Positions 9,156 through 21,176 are shown, numbered from the stretch's first letter. The stretch: DNA of 64,000 nt from Pseudomarimonas arenosa (GCF_014841215.1 NZ_JACYTR010000015.1:34108-98107), one strand, 5' to 3'. Numbers and translations: made by a program. The notes: generated by a model not told the origin, from the sequence alone.

Positions 9156-9664
9156 GACTGAAAGCCTTATTCCATGTTATGAGAAACGAATAATCGATCA
9201 ATGGCCGTCTGCGAAAGCAACGAAACAATCAATCCCAACACGACCCTTGGCACAGACCTGCGAATCGACGCCGCACGGCAGCGCGAGAATTTGAAACCAC
9301 AATCGACAGGCGCGCTAACGTTGCGTTCAATCTACGCGGCGGTACCCGTTCTACGCTTTATCCACGCTCCTGGCAATTGAAAAGCCGGTCACGTTTGCGA
9401 GTTTGGCAGTCCGTCCAGCTGTTTAACGCCATATCGAGCGGAATGAGCGTTTCGAGAAGCTTCCGCCACCTTGATCGCGGCACAATTGAAATCATCCTCA
9501 TCTCATGGATTGATCAGCAACGATCAAGCGAAACGCGGTGTATGGTGGCGTGCTGAAGAGCACAGCAATGCAAAGCCAACGAGTCGCCTTGGCCAAACGT
9601 TGTCGGCGTTGTTGTACGCTCAAGGTAGTAGTCGTGTTGCGCTGGCAAGCCCACTGGAGGTGAC
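9156..9664. other. Intergenic, no feature seen
   Basis: 509 bases between divergent genes, visibly richer in A+T than the surroundings. No supported reading frame, repeat copy or RNA gene was recognised; it should contain the promoters of both flanking genes. A strong ribosome site (GGAGG at about 9656–9660) marks its right edge. Confidence 0.5.
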
Positions 9665-10561
9665 ATGCGTGTGCTTAGAGTTGCTTTGTGGTCTGTATTG
9701 ATACTGCTGCCTTTCCCCGCCTATTCCGATTTCGATGTCTGGTCTTTGAATGCTTATCACCTTGGCTACAACAAGCGCTCAATCGACGGCTATCGACAAG
9801 CCAAGTATGCGTATCTCAATGCCAACTACCTGTGCGGCGCCCAAGCCCCCGTGATCACGCTGGTGCAGGAAGTGATGGCACAAGCGGAAGCGGCCGAGAT
9901 CTGTCCACCGCCGGCGGTCTATACGGTGCACCCGCAAAGTGCCCAGAACCCGCCTTGGAATCTGCGCGGTTTCAACAGCTACCGGGAAGGCTACGCACTG
10001 ATCATCCAGAACGCCACGGCCACTGCTGGCCACCAAGTGGTGTGTTATTTCAACGCCGATCAACGATTCACTTTGCAACCCAAGGATTTCATCCGACCTC
10101 CGGATATCGCCTTGATCCGCAACGTGGCCACCAATACCAAGACCTGGGTCGTCAATTTCCACGCACTGTTTGGCGCCATCGGCAACCGCCGTCAAGAAGT
10201 GGTGCGGCTGGGCAACATAGTTGCGCAACTGAAAGCACTGGTCGCCGCGGACTGCAGCAACATCGCAGTTTCCCGAGTGCTTGTGCTGGGTGATTGGAAC
10301 CTACCGGCAACCGATCAGGCGATCGCCGATTTCTTCACTGCAGCGGGGTTCACTCAGCCGCAAATACAACCGAACGGGGCCGATCAACTAACGACGGTAA
10401 ACCGGGCCGGCCAACTTGCCAGCAGTTACGATCACTTCGTCTGGGATGCCGGTGAAATGGACGTTACCTTTGATCAGATCTACACCCCACCGGAAGGTTA
10501 CCTGCAATACTTCAAGAACACCTCGGATCATCTCGGCGTGCGCGCCAACGTGACCGACTAA
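9665..10561 (+). CDS. Secreted DNase I-like (endonuclease/exonuclease/phosphatase fold) protein
   Basis: 298 residues with a signal peptide (MRVLRVALWSVLILLPFPAYS). EEP-superfamily landmarks are visible in order: DVWSLNAYHLGYN at the start of the fold, TLVQEVM (metal-binding Glu), WVVNFHALFG, VLVLGDWNLP (the GDxN-type motif) and a C-terminal SDHLGVRA (catalytic SDH motif). The full motif set suggests an active metal-dependent nuclease or phosphodiesterase exported from the cytoplasm. The ATG has GGAGGT 5 bases upstream. A lipoprotein gene follows 57 bases later and may be co-transcribed. Substrate (DNA, RNA, lipid) is not determined by the motifs. Confidence 0.8.
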   Translation: MRVLRVALWSVLILLPFPAYSDFDVWSLNAYHLGYNKRSIDGYRQAKYAYLNANYLCGAQAPVITLVQEVMAQAEAAEICPPPAVYTVHPQSAQNPPWNLRGFNSYREGYALIIQNATATAGHQVVCYFNADQRFTLQPKDFIRPPDIALIRNVATNTKTWVVNFHALFGAIGNRRQEVVRLGNIVAQLKALVAADCSNIAVSRVLVLGDWNLPATDQAIADFFTAAGFTQPQIQPNGADQLTTVNRAGQLASSYDHFVWDAGEMDVTFDQIYTPPEGYLQYFKNTSDHLGVRANVTD

Positions 10562-10618
10562 AGTGCATGTATTCGTATCCGATATCAGATCGGCGATGCG
10601 AGAGCGAGAGGGCAGCAA

Positions 10619-11332
10619 ATGAAAGCGATGCTTCTATCGATTGCGGTAGTGTTGCTGGCGGGCTGCCAGCTAGCCCAGGAAAGGCAACACGGCGGCGACC
10701 CGCCAACCGGTGGATTCCGCGCTGACCTCGACAAGATCATCAAGAACATCGCGACCAAGCGCTGTCGCGATGATGGCGTCGACAACGATGAACTCACCTA
10801 TGGCAACGACCTTCTGGTTGGCGGCTACTACGTCCAGGATGGCGAGATCATCGATGCGATTCTGGACATCGATATGGATTCGGTGATTGTGGATGTTGGG
10901 TCGCAAACGGTCACCATGAACATCACCTTCAGCGATCAGCCAACGGCGCCATTGGGCAACTACCAGTTGTTCCTGCCACTCACGCCCTATGTGGTGCTGA
11001 CGAACAGCAATACGCCTGTGCCATCTCAACCCACCCCGGTAAAAGTGGCATTCACTCAACCCACCCAGTCGTACCAGCCACGTCAGACCATCAAGATCGA
11101 AACGCAAAGTGGCGATGCACCTGCTGGTTTGACCACTCTCTGGATTGCCTCCCCGATCAGCGGCCCGTCACCGCAGGCAGTGCAAGTGTCCGACGCGGAT
11201 GCGACAGCCGCCTTCAACTGCACCAACCTCGCTTCAATTACCGTCAGCGTATTCGCCCCCGAAGGCTCATTCAATGGCAGCGTAAAGATTGGCCCGGGCA
11301 CGCAACCGGTGATCGTATTGTCGCCGGAGTAG
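10619..11332 (+). CDS. Predicted lipoprotein of unknown function
   Basis: 237 residues. The N-terminus MKAMLLSIAVVLLAGC ends in a lipobox (LAGC), so Cys16 should be lipidated. The rest is beta-rich with an IVDVGSQTVTMNITF…FLPLTPYVVLTN pattern and a C-terminal TVSVFAPEGSFNGSVKIGPG segment, compatible with an Ig-like or carbohydrate-binding fold. No family recognised. It sits directly behind the secreted EEP-fold gene and ends 34 bases before the leader-distal end of the CRISPR array, so its transcript runs head-on into array transcription. Confidence 0.65.
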   Translation: MKAMLLSIAVVLLAGCQLAQERQHGGDPPTGGFRADLDKIIKNIATKRCRDDGVDNDELTYGNDLLVGGYYVQDGEIIDAILDIDMDSVIVDVGSQTVTMNITFSDQPTAPLGNYQLFLPLTPYVVLTNSNTPVPSQPTPVKVAFTQPTQSYQPRQTIKIETQSGDAPAGLTTLWIASPISGPSPQAVQVSDADATAAFNCTNLASITVSVFAPEGSFNGSVKIGPGTQPVIVLSPE

Positions 11333-11341
11333 AACTGACAT

Positions 11342-11366
11342 TGTTCACCCCGTAATTCGGGTTCGC
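11342..11366. repeat. Possible degenerate CRISPR repeat at the array's distal end
   Basis: The 25 bases directly abutting the last repeat share GTTCA, CCCCG, CGGG and a terminal CGC with the CRISPR repeat in the same order, with a shortened centre and no spacer between. It could be a decayed terminal repeat or simply a small hairpin ending the lipoprotein transcript. Confidence 0.3.
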
Positions 11367-11700
11367 CGGTTCATCCCCGCGTGTGCGGGGAACGCTCGAC
11401 ATGGCCGCTTGAATTCAGCGCGACGATCGGTTCATCCCCGCGTGTGCGGGGAACGCGATGTGCTTAACAAACGACTCCAGCTCATCCGCGGTTCATCCCC
11501 GCGTGTGCGGGGAACGCGCAGCCCGATGGATCTGAAGTGCACTCAAAGGCGGTTCATCCCCGCGTGTGCGGGGAACGCCACTGACAAGCCCCCGTCCCTC
11601 TCGCGGAACGCGGTTCATCCCCGCGTGTGCGGGGAACGCTGATGCACCCGGGCGCATGGATCGAGGCGTGCCGGTTCATCCCCGCGTGTGCGGGGAACGC

Positions 11701-11734
11701 GCGGACGCGCTAAGCGTTGAGATCGGGCCGATCA
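11701..11734 (-). repeat. 34-nt spacer, first of two identical copies
   Basis: Identical over its 34 bases to the spacer at 11825–11858, with one unrelated 32-nt spacer between them. Both are two bases longer than the norm, so a copied repeat–spacer segment is more likely than two acquisitions. Confidence 0.95.
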
Positions 11735-11824
11735 CGGTTCATCCCCGCGTGTGCGGGGAACGCGGCTGCAGGAGATTGCGCGCCGTGAGGAGCGGCGGTT
11801 CATCCCCGCGTGTGCGGGGAACGC

Positions 11825-11858
11825 GCGGACGCGCTAAGCGTTGAGATCGGGCCGATCA
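11825..11858 (-). repeat. 34-nt spacer, second identical copy
   Basis: Same sequence as 11701–11734. It is the eighth spacer counted from the distal (old) end; its twin is the sixth. Confidence 0.95.
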
Positions 11859-12071
11859 CGGTTCATCCCCGCGTGTGCGGGGAACGCGTTCCATCGAGCG
11901 CTGAGCCTTGGCTATGGGCCGGTTCATCCCCGCGTGTGCGGGGAACGCGCTGGCCAGTAGATCGCCGGCGGTCTGGCCGTTCGGTTCATCCCCGCGTGTG
12001 CGGGGAACGCGTCACCACGTCAGACGAATTGCTCTGCGATTGCGGTTCATCCCCGCGTGTGCGGGGAACGC

Positions 12072-12103
12072 GATGAGCTGCCGGTTGATGTTAACGGCAT
12101 CGC
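12072..12103 (-). repeat. Old spacer sharing a 24-nt seed-side sequence with 18485–18516
   Basis: Its right-hand 24 bases (GCCGGTTGATGTTAACGG then CATCGC) are identical to those of the spacer at 18485–18516; the left 8 bases differ. In crRNA orientation the shared part is the first 24 nt after the handle, the seed side. It is about spacer 128 counted from the leader. Confidence 0.95.
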
Positions 12104-15100
12104 CGGTTCATCCCCGCGTGTGCGGGGAACGCGTCGGATGAGCATGTGCATGATGCCCATTCGAACGGTTCATCCCCGCGTGTGCGGGGAACGCGCTCCA
12201 AGCTGCGCGCAGGCGTCAGCGAACGACGGTTCATCCCCGCGTGTGCGGGGAACGCAACTCCTGTGCAGGGTGGAATTTCGATTGATCCGGTTCATCCCCG
12301 CGTGTGCGGGGAACGCCCTTTCAGCACCACCGGCACCCTCACCCATTCCGGTTCATCCCCGCGTGTGCGGGGAACGCGAGTTCGGTATCACTCCGGCCGC
12401 GGAGGTCGACGGTTCATCCCCGCGTGTGCGGGGAACGCGCTGGGGTGAAGCACAACGCGCAGAACATGGACGGTTCATCCCCGCGTGTGCGGGGAACGCT
12501 GCGGACCAGTTTTCGCCCTGCTCCTGTGCGCCGGTTCATCCCCGCGTGTGCGGGGAACGCTGCTGAGCGCTGTGAGCCTGGAACCCTGAAATCGGTTCAT
12601 CCCCGCGTGTGCGGGGAACGCGGCATTTGCGTGATCAACACACAGCGAATGCCCGGTTCATCCCCGCGTGTGCGGGGAACGCCACCACATCCGGCGTAGC
12701 AGCCGAGTTGAGCGCGGTTCATCCCCGCGTGTGCGGGGAACGCGCCATGCGTCGAAATCAGGGACAGGTAGATCAACGGTTCATCCCCGCGTGTGCGGGG
12801 AACGCACCCGTGTGGACTGGTAGCTGCCCTTGCCAGCCGGTTCATCCCCGCGTGTGCGGGGAACGCTATTGCTCTGAGTCGATACGCCACTGGCCCAGCG
12901 GTTCATCCCCGCGTGTGCGGGGAACGCGCGGATCACACCGGCCACAAAGCAGCTATCTACGGTTCATCCCCGCGTGTGCGGGGAACGTGCCGAAACGAAG
13001 CGTTCAGTTTGAACCCTGACCGGTTCATCCCCGCGTGTGCGGGGAACGCGACCCTGGGCATCTTGATGACGCCGGGCATGTCGGTTCATCCCCGCGTGTG
13101 CGGGGAACGCGGCTAGTTCCGCAAATGCTCAATACGCGCGACCGGTTCATCCCCGCGTGTGCGGGGAACGCGTCGAATGCGCCGCCGATGTCAGCCGTCA
13201 CTGCGGTTCATCCCCGCGTGTGCGGGGAACGCTTCCAGCCAATCATGTTGGTGTCGGATTGGTACGGTTCATCCCCGCGTGTGCGGGGAACGCGAGAACT
13301 ACGGGCTCGCCGTGATGGCGGCGGGCGGTTCATCCCCGCGTGTGCGGGGAACGCGGTCTGCCGGTTGTAGTTCACTGAGCGCCAAACGGTTCATCCCCGC
13401 GTGTGCGGGGAACGCTACAGGACAGCGCCCGACGGAAGTTCCTCCCACTGGTTCATCCCCGCGTGTGCGGGGAACGCCCCTTCGATCCCTGATTGAGCAG
13501 AGGTATGAGCGGTTCATCCCCGCGTGTGCGGGGAACGCTGAGCCCCGCGGCGCCCGGGCTTAACGAAGGCCGGTTCATCCCCGCGTGTGCGGGGAACGCG
13601 TAGCATTCGTGCAACAACTTCGATCCGTCGGCGGTTCATCCCCGCGTGTGCGGGGAACGCGCGCTTTCTGATCCTTGGTTATTGCTGCGGATGGGTTCAT
13701 CCCCGCGTGTGCGGGGAACGCTACCGCAAAGAGTGGAACGAACAGGTGCAGGCCGGTTCATCCCCGCGTGTGCGGGGAACGCCCTGGATACTCGCTGTAC
13801 CGCGGACTGAGTCCCGGTTCATCCCCGCGTGTGCGGGGAACGCGCGCGATCAAGCAGCCGGGCCAGTAGTCCAGCCGGTTCATCCCCGCGTGTGCGGGGA
13901 ACGCGCTCAAGTGCCGCGAGGATCGGTGCGGAAAGTCGGTTCATCCCCGCGTGTGCGGGGAACGCGTCGGCGTTCGTACACGTCTGCAGCAGACAGACGG
14001 TTCATCCCCGCGTGTGCGGGGAACGCCACCAAGCCGCCTGAGATGTTCAACACAGCGACGGTTCATCCCCGCGTGTGCGGGGAACGCTCGCCCCAACCGA
14101 TCACCTGCACCACAAACCGCGGTTCATCCCCGCGTGTGCGGGGAACGCCCGATGGGGTCAGCTACACCCTCGACAGCATGCGGTTCATCCCCGCGTGTGC
14201 GGGGAACGCGTTAAGGCAGTGGCATTACCATTGTCAAACGTCGGTTCATCCCCGCGTGTGCGGGGAACGCTAGGTCGGAGTCCTCGATATAGACGTCGCG
14301 GCCGGTTCATCCCCGCGTGTGCGGGGAACGCCGTGGCGGGTACCAGTGACAGCTCACCGCCGACGGTTCATCCCCGCGTGTGCGGGGAACGCCACGCTGG
14401 CGGTGACCACGACCGACGGCCGCACGGTTCATCCCCGCGTGTGCGGGGAACGCTTCGTTATGGCCGTCAAGTTCGGTTCCGACATCGGTTCATCCCCGCG
14501 TGTGCGGGGAACGCGCTGGGCGCGACTGTTTACCAATCCGGCGAGCCGGTTCATCCCCGCGTGTGCGGGGAACGCTCCTGGGCCGCCTGCTTCCAGCGCA
14601 GCACTTCCGGTTCATCCCCGCGTGTGCGGGGAACGCGTAGTGTTCGGCCGAACCTCGATGCCGAGTTTCGGTTCATCCCCGCGTGTGCGGGGAACGCTTG
14701 CGCCGAGTTCTGATGACAGACGTCGACAACGGTTCATCCCCGCGTGTGCGGGGAACGCACCACTGCGAGCGCATAAATGGCAAACACCAGCGGTTCATCC
14801 CCGCGTGTGCGGGGAACGCGAGCGCATCAGCTTCGGCGCCACTACTACCGGCGGTTCATCCCCGCGTGTGCGGGGAACGCTGATTGATGGCGGGTCGTAC
14901 GGCATCGCGAAACGGTTCATCCCCGCGTGTGCGGGGAACGCATGCCGCAGGACGACGTGTTTCACGTCCCTGGCGGTTCATCCCCGCGTGTGCGGGGAAC
15001 GCGAACAAAAAATACGAGTCTAGGTAGCTCCAGTCGGTTCATCCCCGCGTGTGCGGGGAACGCCGCATGCCATCCATGCGCGCCTGAAGCCAGGCCGGTT

Positions 15101-18100
15101 CATCCCCGCGTGTGCGGGGAACGCGTTCAAGCAGACCTGGCGGGAGCGGGTTACGCCGGTTCATCCCCGCGTGTGCGGGGAACGCCCCCATCACTTGGGT
15201 GGATGACGGCAACCACTCGGTTCATCCCCGCGTGTGCGGGGAACGCTAGGTGCTCGTGCGTTTTTCCAATCCTGGGAACGGTTCATCCCCGCGTGTGCGG
15301 GGAACGCCGAAATGCACTCGCCAATTTCTAACGCGAACTCGGTTCATCCCCGCGTGTGCGGGGAACGTGTTTGGGTTCTCCCAACGCTTATCGCCGCGAA
15401 CGGTTCATCCCCGCGTGTGCGGGGAACGCGCGCAGGTTCCAGATGAAGTTGTGCGTGTACTCGGTTCATCCCCGCGTGTGCGGGGAACGCTGATCCAGCG
15501 TGATCGTTGTTCCCTGCCGAGCCGGTTCATCCCCGCGTGTGCGGGGAACGCTCCCGAGAGCGGCGCAAGAGCTGCAACAATATCGGTTCATCCCCGCGTG
15601 TGCGGGGAACGCTCTGGATAGCAGAAAACACGGTGATTGATTGTCCGGTTCATCCCCGCGTGTGCGGGGAACGCCCACGCACAGTCGCCAGCCAGCGGGC
15701 ACCTGACGGTTCATCCCCGCGTGTGCGGGGAACGCCTTCCAGGGCTTCCCGCTCTTTTGACTCACGCCGGTTCATCCCCGCGTGTGCGGGGAACGCTCAT
15801 GCTCACTCATGGGGGCTCTCCGGCTGGTCGGTTCATCCCCGCGTGTGCGGGGAACGCGCCACCCAACGACCGCGGCGGATCATCTCGGTCGGTTCATCCC
15901 CGCGTGTGCGGGGAACGCCGCGCCTCGGCACGATCGGCGATCATCGCGTGCGGTTCATCCCCGCGTGTGCGGGGAACGCATCTACTGCTGCCACGTGAAG
16001 GACCGAATCAACGGTTCATCCCCGCGTGTGCGGGGAACGCGCCACTGCGGTCCAGGGATCACGAAGAATTCGCCGGTTCATCCCCGCGTGTGCGGGGAAC
16101 GCCTCTCGGTTGGCGTTGTAGCCAATGCCCCCAGCGGTTCATCCCCGCGTGTGCGGGGAACGCAGCTGTTTCATCTCCTCCACCGTGCGCAACGTCGGTT
16201 CATCCCCGCGTGTGCGGGGAACGCGCGAGGCGTTCCGTATGGCTTGCCGCATCCCTCGGTTCATCCCCGCGTGTGCGGGGAACGCGTTCCCGGTTGGGTC
16301 AGTGATGCGGCGCAGGCCGGTTCATCCCCGCGTGTGCGGGGAACGCGGAATAATTAGTCTGTCCCGTTGGCCCGCAAGCGGTTCATCCCCGCGTGTGCGG
16401 GGAACGCGTCGCGATTCCGCTGCCGAGCTTTACGCTCTACGGTTCATCCCCGCGTGTGCGGGGAACGCGCAAGAGGTCATTGACCGGGTCAAAGCGGGTG
16501 CGGTTCATCCCCGCGTGTGCGGGGAACGCGCTAGTGATGCCGTCGGCGTGGTTCTCGATCACGGTTCATCCCCGCGTGTGCGGGGAACGCGCCGGCTCAA
16601 CATCGCGGCCCCAGTCAAGCGCCGGTTCATCCCCGCGTGTGCGGGGAACGCGGTCAGCAACCCGTCCATGTCTTCTCCCAGCCCGGTTCATCCCCGCGTG
16701 TGCGGGGAACGCTTTATCTGTGCCGCCCTTAGGCGGAAAAAACGCGGTTCATCCCCGCGTGTGCGGGGAACGCCCAGGGAGGCGAGCGGGGGAGGCGTGC
16801 AGGGGCGGTTCATCCCCGCGTGTGCGGGGAACGCGTGGCCCGATTGACCCGGATGTTACGCAGCACCGGTTCATCCCCGCGTGTGCGGGGAACGCGACGT
16901 TCTGACGGATGTCGGCAGCGGTGAGCGCGGTTCATCCCCGCGTGTGCGGGGAACGCCCGACCGTGCCGCGGATATAGCCGTAGTGGTTCGGTTCATCCCC
17001 GCGTGTGCGGGGAACGCGCCCGCCGCGAGGGCGACATCAACGGCCAAGACGGTTCATCCCCGCGTGTGCGGGGAACGCGGCCCAACAGCCTACACCCCGG
17101 GGTCAACCGTCGGTTCATCCCCGCGTGTGCGGGGAACGCGCGGAAATAGCGGCTTTCGACACGCCGGCTGCCGGTTCATCCCCGCGTGTGCGGGGAACGC
17201 TGAAGGCGAAGAACCTGGCGCATCGTTTCCGACGGTTCATCCCCGCGTGTGCGGGGAACGCGTCCGGCGGCGGATCGCCACTCGGCGCAAGAGCCGGTTC
17301 ATCCCCGCGTGTGCGGGGAACGCGGTATCGAGCCGCGAGCGCTGCGACTCCAGCGGGTTCATCCCCGCGTGTGCGGGGAACGCGGCAGCAGCAGCCCTGC
17401 TCTGAACGCGTTGCCCGGTTCATCCCCGCGTGTGCGGGGAACGCGATGGATGTGCGAATTGGAGCGTGAAGGGTGCCGGTTCATCCCCGCGTGTGCGGGG
17501 AACGCTACCGCCGGCAGCGTGCCGGCCTATCTATGGGCGGTTCATCCCCGCGTGTGCGGGGAACGCTGATAGTCGTTGCATTGCGATTCCTATAGAGACG
17601 GTTCATCCCCGCGTGTGCGGGGAACGCGCTGACTAGGCAAAGCGGTCTACGTTTGTTAACGGTTCATCCCCGCGTGTGCGGGGAACGCATCCGGCCCGGT
17701 GACCGGCGTCAACGTCGTGCCGGTTCATCCCCGCGTGTGCGGGGAACGCGCGGTGAGCGCAGTTCTCAGGGACTACGACGACGGTTCATCCCCGCGTGTG
17801 CGGGGAACGCAAACCGATCACGTGGGGCTGCGTGAGTTGGTTCGGTTCATCCCCGCGTGTGCGGGGAACGCATCTGCATATCTGGATCGAACGCCCATCC
17901 ATACGGTTCATCCCCGCGTGTGCGGGGAACGCCGTCAATCGCGAACGTACGCGACTCGCCGCGCCGGTTCATCCCCGCGTGTGCGGGGAACGCTGCGGCG
18001 TCGCCTCTGCTGACTATCTGCTGATCGGTTCATCCCCGCGTGTGCGGGGAACGCTGCTGGCGTCGCGAGAGCACCAAGCGGTGATCCGGTTCATCCCCGC

Positions 18101-18484
18101 GTGTGCGGGGAACGCACCAAAACCGCCACCGACGACGGGGCCGGCAACGGTTCATCCCCGCGTGTGCGGGGAACGCGTGATGCCAATCGCCCAATGCAAT
18201 GAAACAGTCGGTTCATCCCCGCGTGTGCGGGGAACGCCATCGCCTTGGCGCGGAACTGATCGACCGACCAGCCGGTTCATCCCCGCGTGTGCGGGGAACG
18301 CGTCACTTCCTGATGGTACCCAAGCCAAGCACACGGTTCATCCCCGCGTGTGCGGGGAACGCGCATGGAGAGGCGCCGCAGAACCCGCGGGCGTCGGTTC
18401 ATCCCCGCGTGTGCGGGGAACGCAGCTTTGTTAAGTGTCCCGTTGGACAAGTAGACGGTTCATCCCCGCGTGTGCGGGGAACGC

Positions 18485-18516
18485 CCGCGCGAGCCGGTTG
18501 ATGTTAACGGCATCGC
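18485..18516 (-). repeat. Younger spacer sharing a 24-nt seed-side sequence with 12072–12103
   Basis: About the 23rd spacer from the leader. Only the 8 bases farthest from the crRNA handle differ from the older spacer (CCGCGCGA here, GATGAGCT there). Confidence 0.95.
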
Positions 18517-19885
18517 CGGTTCATCCCCGCGTGTGCGGGGAACGCTCGTTGAAGGTGCACGAAGGCGCAGAGAGCGGCGGTTCATCCCCGCGTGTGCGGG
18601 GAACGCTAGCGCGCAGTGGCAGCCGTCGCGCTCAAGTTCGGTTCATCCCCGCGTGTGCGGGGAACGCGTGCGCGGGGGCAGCTGGTCGAGTTCTTCGCAC
18701 GGTTCATCCCCGCGTGTGCGGGGAACGCTCCTCTTCGAGTCTCGCCGTTTCGTCGGCCAACGGTTCATCCCCGCGTGTGCGGGGAACGCGTCCTGGGGAT
18801 CAGTCCGCAGCAGGCCGAAGAAGGTTCATCCCCGCGTGTGCGGGGAACGCGTCCACTGGCTGATCGCAGCACTGAGCTGGGCCGGTTCATCCCCGCGTGT
18901 GCGGGGAACGCGCACATGCCGCTGATCACTTCGCGAAAATCGTCGGTTCATCCCCGCGTGTGCGGGGAACGCGTTTCACGTGGAAGCACCACAGTGATGA
19001 CTTTCGGTTCATCCCCGCGTGTGCGGGGAACGCCCCTTGGCACTGGTTCGCCGCGATTCGGCAATCCGGTTCATCCCCGCGTGTGCGGGGAACGCGGAGC
19101 CGGATTCGCGCCGACGCTCGACCGGCGCGGTTCATCCCCGCGTGTGCGGGGAACGCACCTACGCCAAGCGTTTAGCGCTCGCCCGGTTCATCCCCGCGTG
19201 TGCGGGGAACGCGTCGGGCGCTGTTGGTGACGTGCCGGTTTTGATGGTTCATCCCCGCGTGTGCGGGGAACGCCAGTGGTGGGACTTCGTGAGCTATCAC
19301 CCGAACGGTTCATCCCCGCGTGTGCGGGGAACGCGTGTCGCCAACAGCTTCGGAATATCGCGATCAGCGGTTCATCCCCGCGTGTGCGGGGAACGCCCTT
19401 GCGGCTGGAACCGCATTGCCGTGGTGGACGGTTCATCCCCGCGTGTGCGGGGAACGCGTCAAATGCGCCTGGGTGGCGTGGCAAGCGGCCGGTTCATCCC
19501 CGCGTGTGCGGGGAACGCGGTGCGTAATCAGGACGCAACCAAGAAGCCGGCGGTTCATCCCCGCGTGTGCGGGGAACGCGCGTCAGTTTTCGTGCTTGGG
19601 TTCGGTTTTGGCGGTTCATCCCCGCGTGTGCGGGGAACGCCCGAAAGCAAGCATTCACGGTCTACAACACGCGCGGTTCATCCCCGCGTGTGCGGGGAAC
19701 GCTGGGGCATGACTGGCGTCACCGTGGTGAATGTCGGTTCATCCCCGCGTGTGCGGGGAACGCTCGGCCAGAACGCCAGTTAGCGCGGCGTTGGGCGGTT
19801 CATCCCCGCGTGTGCGGGGAACGCCGCCGGAAAAGTTGGCGCGGTGGCTTGTTGATCGGTTCATCCCCGCGTGTGCGGGGAACGC

Positions 19886-19950
19886 ACTTCTTCCAACTCG
19901 CTGTTTATCCTACGAAAAAGCAGCGACTGAAATTCTACCAACCTGAACTG
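19886..19950 (-). promoter_or_regulatory. CRISPR leader
   Basis: The 65 bases between the cas2 stop and the first repeat are clearly more A+T-rich than the array and occupy the leader position. On the minus strand it contains TAGAATTTC and TAGGATAAAC stretches that could serve as -10 elements, but no convincing -35/-10 pair or IHF consensus was seen. The leader is short, so promoter elements may extend into cas2. Confidence 0.7.

Positions 19951-21175
<1,225 letters not shown>

Positions 21176-21176
<1 letters not shown>

Larger units (their letters stand above)
11367..19885 (-). CRISPR. Type I-E CRISPR array, 140 repeats and 139 spacers
   Basis: Walking the array repeat by repeat gives 140 copies of a 29-bp repeat; on the plus strand it begins CGGTTCATCCCC and ends GGGGAACGC, with a CCCCGC/GCGGGG stem. 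Most intervals are 61 bp (32-nt spacers). Exceptions include two 34-nt, one 35-nt and one 27-nt spacer (19157–19183). Repeats are almost invariant: two (12960–12988 and 15340–15368) end in T, and five (starting 13449, 13693, 17355, 18822, 19245) differ only in the first base. The crRNA strand is minus: its repeat then ends ATGAACCG, the I-E type 5' handle, and cas1–cas2 and the leader lie at the right end. The leader-distal repeat (11367–11395) is intact. Confidence 0.99.

Noticed and set aside
19260..19306. A spacer (19274–19305) shares 15 bases (TTCGTGAGCTATCAC) with the window around 8018–8032
   Set aside because: A 15-base match among 139 spacers and 64 kb on both strands is expected by chance, and the flanking bases differ; not a self-targeting spacer.
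11367..19885. Array transcribed on the plus strand from the left
   Set aside because: The I-E handle ATGAACCG, the position of cas1–cas2 and the A+T-rich leader all place the leader at the right end and transcription on the minus strand.
11409..19946. Dozens of long reading frames inside the array encoding repeated SSPRVRGT, FIPACAGNA and VHPRVCGER peptides
   Set aside because: They are translations of the CRISPR repeat in each frame; the 61-bp period keeps frames open by chance.
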